Of a DNA stretch of 10,557 bases, positions 4,746 through 10,557 are shown in pieces. Source of the stretch: Andeanibacterium sp036384795 (lineage in GTDB: Bacteria; Pseudomonadota; Alphaproteobacteria; Sphingomonadales; Sphingomonadaceae). The stretch is taken from the NCBI GenBank assembly GCA_036384795.1, contig DASVLP010000017.1:1-10557 (forward strand). The letters run 5' to 3'. Position 1 is the stretch's first letter. Each line of letters opens with the position of its first letter. A model generated the notes under the pieces. It was not told the origin of the DNA. It did not search any database and saw only the letters and a list, made by a program, of their open reading frames with translations. A program made the position numbers and the translations under genes.

Positions 4746-7716
4746 GCGGCAGCCGCCGCAGGTCTACTCGATCGCCGCGCACCGCGGGTTCGCCGACGCG
4801 CTCGTGGCCGGGCTCGTGCCGCGTTACTCCGAACCCGAATTCGGCCTCGCCCGGCTGACCTTGCTGCTCCCCAGCCGGCGCGCGGCCCGTACGGTAAGCG
4901 AGGCGTTCATTCGCCTCTACGGCGCGCAGGAGGGTCGCAGCGGCCTCCTGATGCCGCGCATGGCGGTGGTCGGCGATCTCGATCTGGACGAGGCTTTGGG
5001 CCCCCTATTCGACCCGCTCGGCACGGCGAGCGACATTCCGCCGGCGGTCGATCCGGCGTTCCGCTGGCTGCGCCTCGCGGCGATCATCCGCGAGGAAGCC
5101 GGCGAGCGGTTCACCGGCGCTGCGGCGCTGCGGCTTGCCGAGCAGATGGCGCAGGCGATGGACCGGCTGCTGGTCGAGCAGATCGGGCCCGAGGAGCTGA
5201 TGCAGGATCGCGTGCTCGGCCTCGTCGGCGAGATGAGCGATCACTGGAAACGCGGGCTGCGCCTGTTCATGGTGGTGCAGGATCGCTGGCTCGCCGAGTT
5301 GATGGCGCGCGGCGAGGTCGATCCGGCCGACCGGCGCAACCGGCTGTTCCGCATGGCGGCGAAGAAATGGCGCGGCGCGCCGCCGGAGCAGTCGATCGTC
5401 GCCGCGGGCGTGACCAGCGCGTCGCCGCTGCTCGCGCGGCTGCTGAAAACGGTGGCGGGCCTGCCGAAGGGCGCGGTGGTGCTGCCCGATCTCGACTTGT
5501 CGCTGGCGGCGGAGGTGTGGGACGAACTGGGTGTAGCGGGCGCGCCGGAGAACAAGGATGACCCCTCGTTCGGCAAATCCGATGCGGTGACGCATCCGCA
5601 ATATCACCTCAAGTTGCTGCTCAATCGCATGGGGGTGAACCGCGGCGAGGTGCAGCCCTGGCATCGCGCCGGGCTTGCGAGCGGGCCGCCCGAGCGCAGC
5701 CGCGCAATCTCCAGCCTGTTCCTGCCGCCCAAGGCAAGCCGCGTCTGGGCGGAGCTGCCGCCCGAGAAACGCCGGCTCTCGGGCGTGCGGGTGATGACCA
5801 CGGCCAACCCCGAGGACGAAGCGCAGGCGATCGCGTTGCTGTTGCGCGAGGCTTTGGAAACGCCTGAAAAACGCGCCGCATTGGTCACGCCCGACCGCGG
5901 CCTGGCCGGGCGGGTGGTCGCGCACCTGGCGCGGTGGAACATCGAGGCTGACGACACCGCGGGGCGCCCCTTGTCGCAGACCGCGGCGGGGCGTGTGCTG
6001 CTGCTCATCGCCGAAACGATCGCCGAGGCGATGGCGCCGGTGCCGCTGATCGCGCTGCTCGGCCATCCATTGGTCGGCGCGGGTGAGGGCCGGGCCGCCT
6101 GGCTCGAGCGGGTGCGCGCGCTGGAGCTCAAGCTGCGCGGCCCGCGAAAGGGGCCGGGCCTTGCGGCGTATCATGATGCGATCACGAAGCTCGCCCGCGC
6201 CGATCAGGGCGTCTCTGCCTGGTGGAACGGAGTGGAGGCGGTGCTGGCGCCGCTGCTGGAGCTCGCCGGCAGCGAGGAGGTGCCGTTCGCCGACCTGATG
6301 GATGCGCTGGCCGCCGCGGCCGAAACCCTGTGCGGCGAGGCGCTGTGGGCGCGCGAGGACGGCCGCGCGCTGTCGGCGCTGATTGACGAATTGCGGCGCA
6401 ACGCGCGCGAAGCGGGCGCATGGCTCGCGCCGGCCGAGCTGCCGCAGGTGCTGCGCGACCGGATGGACATGGTCGCGGTGCGCCCGCCGTGGGGCGGGCA
6501 CCCGCGCCTCGCGATCTACGGCCTGCTCGAAGCGCGGATGAGCCGCGCGGACCTGGTGATCTGCGGCGGGCTCAACGAAGGCAGCTGGCCCGCCGCGCCG
6601 GCGCAGGACCCGCTGCTGGCGCCCGCCGTTCTGCGCGCGCTCGGCGTGCCCGGCGGCGATTTCCGCATCGGCCTCGCCGCGCACGATCTCGCAGGAATGC
6701 TCGGCGCGCCCGAAGTTGTCTTGAGCCGCGCGACGCGCGACGCCGGGGGCCCGGCGATCCCCTCGCGGTTCCTGCTGCGGGTCGAAGCGCTCCTGGGCGA
6801 AGAGCTCGAGCGCCACACCGAAACGCGCGTGGTGGAGCTGGCGCGGGCGCTGAACGCGGCGCCGCAGCCGCCGAAGTACGAGCAGCCCAGGCCCAGGCCG
6901 TCGCCCGAGCAGCGCGACGTGCCGATCAGCGTCACCGCGCTCGATACGCTGCGCAGCGATCCCTACCAGTTCTACGCCCGCGCGATCCTCGGCTTGCGCC
7001 GGCTCGACGCGCTCGACGAAGAACCCTCTGCTGCCTGGAAAGGCACGCTCGTGCACGAAATCCTGCGCCGCTGGCATGAGCAAGGCGGCGCGCTGGCGGA
7101 CATTGCCAGGCAGGTTCTAGACGCCGAGCACATTCACCCGTTGATGCGCGCGGTATGGCTGCCTCGGCTGCTCAAGGGTCTCGAGTGGGTCGAAAGCGAG
7201 TTGGCGGCGCTCGAAGGCCGCGAGGTGATCGCGGTCGAAGCGGCGGGCGAGATGCACGTCGATGGAGTGAAGATCCACGGCCGGGCCGACCGCGTCGACC
7301 GGCTGTCGGACGGCACGCTCGCGATCGTCGATTACAAGACCGGCAACCCGCCTTCGGCCAAGCGGGTGAAGGAAGGGTTCTCGCTCCAGCTCGGGCTGAT
7401 CGGGATGATGGCCGAACGCGGGGCGATCGCCGGCGTTTCGGGCCAGGCGGCGCAGTTCGAATACTGGTCGCTCGCCAAGAAGGGCGGTACGTTCGGCTAT
7501 CGCAGCTCGCCGGTGAAAACCGACCGCAACCGCGCCGAGATGCTGCCCGAAGACTTCCTCGACGTGACCGAAGGCTATCTGACGGATGCGATCGCGCGCT
7601 GGATCAAGGGCGATGCGCCGTTCACCGCGCGGCTCGTCCCCAACCTGGAAGTCTACACCGACTACGACCAGTTGATGCGGCTCGAGGAATGGCTCGGGCG
7701 TGAGGACGGCCAATGA
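4738..7716 (+). CDS. addB: Double-strand break repair protein AddB, alphaproteobacterial type
   Basis: A 992-residue subunit of the AddAB helicase-nuclease, which resects DNA ends at double-strand breaks and, after meeting a Chi-like signal, feeds RecA with single-stranded DNA. The N-terminal part is helicase-like but degenerate: where a Walker A loop would be (residues 9-25, VYSIAAHRGFADALVAG) there is no GxGKT. The middle carries the inactivated helicase core with VICGGLNEGSWPA at residues 607-619. The C-terminal RecB-type nuclease looks active: H773 in TLVHEIL, D851 in GRADRVD, and D865 and K867 in IVDYKTG, followed by a QLGLIGMM helix. Only two cysteines (C532, C609) are visible, so the four-cysteine iron-sulphur cluster of Bacillus AddB is absent. 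ATG 4738 was picked because the upstream extension of the frame to 4477 lies on murU coding sequence. No strong Shine-Dalgarno is seen; coupling to murU through the 8-base overlap is likely. It works with AddA, encoded next. Confidence 0.96.
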   Translation: MAERQPPQVYSIAAHRGFADALVAGLVPRYSEPEFGLARLTLLLPSRRAARTVSEAFIRLYGAQEGRSGLLMPRMAVVGDLDLDEALGPLFDPLGTASDIPPAVDPAFRWLRLAAIIREEAGERFTGAAALRLAEQMAQAMDRLLVEQIGPEELMQDRVLGLVGEMSDHWKRGLRLFMVVQDRWLAELMARGEVDPADRRNRLFRMAAKKWRGAPPEQSIVAAGVTSASPLLARLLKTVAGLPKGAVVLPDLDLSLAAEVWDELGVAGAPENKDDPSFGKSDAVTHPQYHLKLLLNRMGVNRGEVQPWHRAGLASGPPERSRAISSLFLPPKASRVWAELPPEKRRLSGVRVMTTANPEDEAQAIALLLREALETPEKRAALVTPDRGLAGRVVAHLARWNIEADDTAGRPLSQTAAGRVLLLIAETIAEAMAPVPLIALLGHPLVGAGEGRAAWLERVRALELKLRGPRKGPGLAAYHDAITKLARADQGVSAWWNGVEAVLAPLLELAGSEEVPFADLMDALAAAAETLCGEALWAREDGRALSALIDELRRNAREAGAWLAPAELPQVLRDRMDMVAVRPPWGGHPRLAIYGLLEARMSRADLVICGGLNEGSWPAAPAQDPLLAPAVLRALGVPGGDFRIGLAAHDLAGMLGAPEVVLSRATRDAGGPAIPSRFLLRVEALLGEELERHTETRVVELARALNAAPQPPKYEQPRPRPSPEQRDVPISVTALDTLRSDPYQFYARAILGLRRLDALDEEPSAAWKGTLVHEILRRWHEQGGALADIARQVLDAEHIHPLMRAVWLPRLLKGLEWVESELAALEGREVIAVEAAGEMHVDGVKIHGRADRVDRLSDGTLAIVDYKTGNPPSAKRVKEGFSLQLGLIGMMAERGAIAGVSGQAAQFEYWSLAKKGGTFGYRSSPVKTDRNRAEMLPEDFLDVTEGYLTDAIARWIKGDAPFTARLVPNLEVYTDYDQLMRLEEWLGREDGQ
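7702..7706 (+). promoter_or_regulatory. Shine-Dalgarno for addA
   Basis: GAGGA at 7702-7706 sits six bases before ATG 7713, within the last codons of addB. It supports that start, which also forms the ATGA overlap with the addB stop. Confidence 0.7.
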
Positions 7717-10557
7717 GCGGCGAAGTCCACCCGCTCCACGGCGACCAGCGCGCGGCGGTGAACCCGCGCGACACGGTGTGGCTGTCGGCCTCGGCCGGCA
7801 CCGGCAAGACCCAGGTGTTGTCCGCGCGCGTGCTGCGGCTGCTGCTAGAACCGGACGTCGAACCGGGCCAGATCCTGTGCCTCACCTTCACCAAGGCCGG
7901 CGCGGCCGAGATGGCGGTGCGGGTGAACCAGGTGCTCGCCCGCTGGGTGCGGCTGGCGGACGTCCCGCTGGCCGAGGAATTGAAGCACATCGATGCCGAT
8001 TACGGCCCGGAGACACTCACGCGGGCCCGCACCCTGTTCGCCAGCGTGCTCGATTGCCCCGGCGGCGGGCTGCGGATCGATACGATCCACGCGTTCGCGC
8101 AGTGGCTGCTCTCGGCGTTTCCGGAAGAAGCCGGGCTGGTGCCGGGCACCAAGGCGATGGAGGATCGCGAGCGCGAGCTGCTGTTCCGCGATGTGCTCGC
8201 CGAGATGCTGGAGAGCGGCGATAAGGCGGCGTCGGACGCCATCGCCGAGCTCAGCTTGCGCAAAGGGCCCGAGGCGGTCGAGGGCTGGCTGATGCGCTGC
8301 GCCGCCGCGCACGACCTGTGGTTCGGGCCGGGAGGCTGGCAGGCGCCGATGCGCGAGCGGGTCCATCGGCTGCTCGGCCTGCCCCCCGACGCGAGCGACG
8401 CCGACGCCGCGGGATTGTGCGCCGACGACACGTTCGACGTGGCCGCGTTGCGCCGCTGCCTCGAGGCGCAGTCCGGTTGGCCGGCAAAGACCGGGCAGGA
8501 CTGCGCCCAGGCGATCGCCGCCTGGCTGGCAAACGATGGCGTCACCCGCGCCGCCGGCCTAGCCGGGCTGCAAAAGGCGCTGTTCACCAATGACGGCGCG
8601 CCGCGCAGCCTCAAAAAAATGGCCGAGCTCGATCCCGGTTACGAACAGACGGTCGCCCGGGTTTCCGATTGCCTCGCCCGCGTCGCCGAGTTCAAGGCGC
8701 TTCTCGAACTCGCGGGTTGGCTCACCCCGCTGCTCGAGCTCGGTCGCGCCTTCGCGATCCGCTGGGGCGAAGCCAAGGCCCGCAAGGGGCTGATCGATTT
8801 CGACGATCAGATCCGCATGGCCTGCGAATTGCTGACCGATCCCGGGCTGTCGGACTGGATCCGCTACAAGCTTGACCGCCACTTCGACCACATCCTGGTT
8901 GACGAGGCGCAGGACACCAACTGGGACCAATGGCGGATCATCCTCGACGGGTTCACCAGCGAGTTCTTCTCCGGCGAGGGCCAGCACGCCGATCGGCTGC
9001 GAACGCTGTTCGTGGTCGGCGACTACAAGCAAGCGATCTTCCGCTTCCAGGGCACCAGTCCGGAGAATTTCCGCCGCGCGAAGCTGCGCGTGGAGCGCGA
9101 GATCGAGGCGGCGCTCGCCAACGCCGGCGAGCTCCGGCGCAACGTGCTGATCAGCCGGTTCCGCGAGCTCGGCCTCGAACGCTCGTTCCGCAGCTCGCAG
9201 CCGGTGCTCGATTTCGTCGACGAGGCGATCGTCTCTATCGGCCCGGAGAGCCTGGGGCTCGACGAGCCTTCCGGCAGGCACGAAGGTTACCAGCGGCCCG
9301 GCCTGGTTGCGCTGTGGCCGCCAATCATGGCCGCGAGCGCCGACGGCGGCGAGGGTGACGATGCCGAAGGCGACGAGACCTGGATCCGCCGCTCCGACCG
9401 GGTGCTGGCCGACAACATCGCGCTGCAGGTCCAGGCCTGGCTGCGCGACGGCTTTCCGCTCGCCAGGCACAACCGCAACGCCGGCGCGGGCGATGTGATG
9501 GTATTGGTCCGCAAGCGCAAGGAGCTCGCCCAGCTCATCGTCGCGCGGCTCTATGCGCGCGGGGTGCCGGTCGCCGGCGTGGACCGGCTGCGGCTCGGTG
9601 GGCCGCTCGCGGTGCGCGACCTGATGGCCGCGCTGCGCTTCGCCGCGCAGCCGCTGGACGATCTGAACCTCGCCAATCTGCTGGTCTCTCCACTGGTCGG
9701 TTGGAGCCAGGACGAGCTGCTGTGCCATGCCTGGCGGCCTGCGAACGTGCGGCTGTGGGAGTACTTGCGCGCCTCCACGGACGGGCGGGTGCGCGACACG
9801 CTCCGGTTGCTCGGCGATCTGCTCGCGCTCGCCGATTTCGAGCCGCCGCAAGCGTTGCTGCACTGGATATTGGTCGGGCCATGGCAAGGGCGGCACAAAC
9901 TGGTGGCGCGGCTCGGGCGGGAGGCGAACGATCCGATCGACGAACTGCTCAATGCCGCGCTCGCCTATGCCGCCGCCCATACGCCGAGCCTCCAGGGGTT
10001 CATCCGCTGGTTCGACATTGGTGAGGGCGAGCTGAAGCGCGAGGCGGGCGCGAGCCTCGGCCAGGTGCGGGTGATGACGGTCCACGGGGCAAAAGGACTA
10101 CAGGCGCCGATCGTGATCCTGGCCGATGCGGCGGGCAATCCGGACGATTCACCTGCGCGCGGCCTGACGCTGGAAGAGCCGGCGATCGGCGGGGGCGAGG
10201 GACGCGCGGTTCCGTTGCCCGGCCTCGGCAAGGACGAAGCCGTCGGCCCGATCAAGCGCGCGAAAGAAGCCGCCGAGCGGGCCGAGCGCGAGGAGCACTG
10301 GCGGCTGCTCTACGTCGCGATGACGCGGGCGGAGGAAGCGCTGTTCATCGGCGGCGCGCTCAACCAGCGCGAGGTAAATGGACCGGCGGAAGACAGCTGG
10401 TTCGCGCGGCTGAAACCGTTGTTCACCGGCGAGCCGCTGGCCGATCCGATCTGGGGCGAGCGCTGGGAGCTCGGCGAGCGCGCGGCGCCCATCGCGGTGC
10501 AGGCGGGCGAGGGCGAGCGGGAGACCGTGCTGCGGGCCTGGACGACCCGCCCGGTCG
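7713..10557 (+). CDS. addA: Double-strand break repair helicase AddA, C-terminus beyond the window
   Basis: The open frame runs 948 codons to the right edge without a stop; family members are commonly about 1150 residues, so the C-terminal RecB-type nuclease is mostly outside. AddA is the SF1 motor and second nuclease of AddAB. UvrD/RecB motifs appear in order: Q-motif-like HGDQRAAV (9-16), Walker A SASAGTGKT (25-33, K32), motif Ia LTFTKAGAAEM (57-67), IDTIHAFAQWLL (122-133), IDFDDQ (361-366), motif II LVDEAQDTN (395-403, D397 and E398), motif III VVGDYKQAIFRFQG (434-447, Q440), motif IV SFRSSQPVL (491-499, R493), motif V VMTVHGAKGLQAP (787-799) and motif VI YVAMTRAEEAL (867-877, R872). An acidic, glycine-rich linker lies at about residues 544-555. 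Motif V has Gln797 where many relatives have Glu. All motor residues seem intact, so this should be an active helicase. The ATG start has a Shine-Dalgarno and overlaps the addB stop by four bases. A run of seven A at 8613-8619 is unusual for this gene. Confidence 0.97.
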   Translation, partial: MSGEVHPLHGDQRAAVNPRDTVWLSASAGTGKTQVLSARVLRLLLEPDVEPGQILCLTFTKAGAAEMAVRVNQVLARWVRLADVPLAEELKHIDADYGPETLTRARTLFASVLDCPGGGLRIDTIHAFAQWLLSAFPEEAGLVPGTKAMEDRERELLFRDVLAEMLESGDKAASDAIAELSLRKGPEAVEGWLMRCAAAHDLWFGPGGWQAPMRERVHRLLGLPPDASDADAAGLCADDTFDVAALRRCLEAQSGWPAKTGQDCAQAIAAWLANDGVTRAAGLAGLQKALFTNDGAPRSLKKMAELDPGYEQTVARVSDCLARVAEFKALLELAGWLTPLLELGRAFAIRWGEAKARKGLIDFDDQIRMACELLTDPGLSDWIRYKLDRHFDHILVDEAQDTNWDQWRIILDGFTSEFFSGEGQHADRLRTLFVVGDYKQAIFRFQGTSPENFRRAKLRVEREIEAALANAGELRRNVLISRFRELGLERSFRSSQPVLDFVDEAIVSIGPESLGLDEPSGRHEGYQRPGLVALWPPIMAASADGGEGDDAEGDETWIRRSDRVLADNIALQVQAWLRDGFPLARHNRNAGAGDVMVLVRKRKELAQLIVARLYARGVPVAGVDRLRLGGPLAVRDLMAALRFAAQPLDDLNLANLLVSPLVGWSQDELLCHAWRPANVRLWEYLRASTDGRVRDTLRLLGDLLALADFEPPQALLHWILVGPWQGRHKLVARLGREANDPIDELLNAALAYAAAHTPSLQGFIRWFDIGEGELKREAGASLGQVRVMTVHGAKGLQAPIVILADAAGNPDDSPARGLTLEEPAIGGGEGRAVPLPGLGKDEAVGPIKRAKEAAERAEREEHWRLLYVAMTRAEEALFIGGALNQREVNGPAEDSWFARLKPLFTGEPLADPIWGERWELGERAAPIAVQAGEGERETVLRAWTTRPV
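8613..8619 (+). repeat. A7 homopolymer inside addA
   Basis: Seven consecutive A in strongly GC-rich coding DNA, read in frame as AAA AAA ATG (Lys-Lys-Met, about residues 301-303 of AddA). Such runs are sites of polymerase slippage or frameshift mutation. Loss of one A would end the frame at 8793 and gain of one at 8875, both before the motif II residues encoded near 8901. Whether any slippage occurs cannot be seen here. Confidence 0.5.

Noticed and set aside
3668..4858. 396-codon + strand frame overlapping amgK, murU and addB in another phase
   Set aside because: Arg/Ser/Ala-rich shadow crossing three well-supported genes.
5005..7083. 692-codon open frame on the minus strand opposite addB
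   Set aside because: Long antisense frames are expected in very GC-rich genes with strong third-position bias. The product is rich in Arg, His, Gln and Ala with no recognisable motif, while the + strand carries a clear AddB.
8559..10085. 508-codon open frame on the minus strand opposite addA
   Set aside because: Same shadow effect; the + strand frame shows ordered helicase motifs across this whole stretch.
1..10557. Mobile element, defence system, biosynthetic cluster or CRISPR array
   Set aside because: No transposase, integrase, repeat array, att-like repeats or composition break seen; all genes belong to conserved core families and are tightly packed.

Overview
The window is GC-rich (roughly 70 % by eye) and every gene in it lies on the + strand. 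Gene content and protein style suggest an alphaproteobacterium, most likely of the Sphingomonadales (Sphingomonas/Novosphingobium/Erythrobacter type). The pointers are the alphaproteobacterial AddAB form, a DivL-like kinase, and the order ahcY, PAS kinase, tsaE, sugar kinase, nucleotidyltransferase, addB, addA. The taxon is inferred from remembered gene order and protein flavour, not from a search.

Layout. Positions 1-189 are the last 62 codons of S-adenosylhomocysteine hydrolase (ahcY). A 71-base gap follows, holding a GC-rich hairpin (211-240) and no gene. From 261 to the right edge runs a very tight run of six genes: a 780-residue PAS-domain kinase-like protein of the DivL type (261-2603), TsaE (2600-3043), an AmgK-type anomeric sugar kinase (3040-4026), a MurU-type nucleotidyltransferase (4023-4745), AddB (4738-7716) and AddA (7713 to the edge, 948 codons present, C-terminus missing). 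Every junction overlaps: GTGA, ATGA, GTGA, an 8-base overlap, and ATGA. This is good evidence for one transcript with translational coupling. No gap exceeds 300 bases.

How the genes may work together. AmgK and MurU are consecutive steps of the MurNAc salvage route that feeds UDP-MurNAc back into peptidoglycan synthesis. AddA and AddB form one helicase-nuclease for double-strand-break repair. TsaE is part of the machinery for the universal tRNA modification t6A. DivL, in Caulobacter, is a cell-cycle regulator that acts on CckA rather than a conventional kinase. The cluster therefore joins cell-cycle signalling, wall recycling, translation fidelity and recombination, but nothing in the sequence shows that these act as one pathway; shared expression is the safer reading.

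The most notable point is that the kinase has Tyr568 where sensor kinases have the phosphorylated histidine, while the rest of the H-box and the ATP-binding boxes look intact. I found no mobile element, CRISPR array, tRNA, rRNA, phage gene or toxin-antitoxin pair, and no convincing undescribed system.
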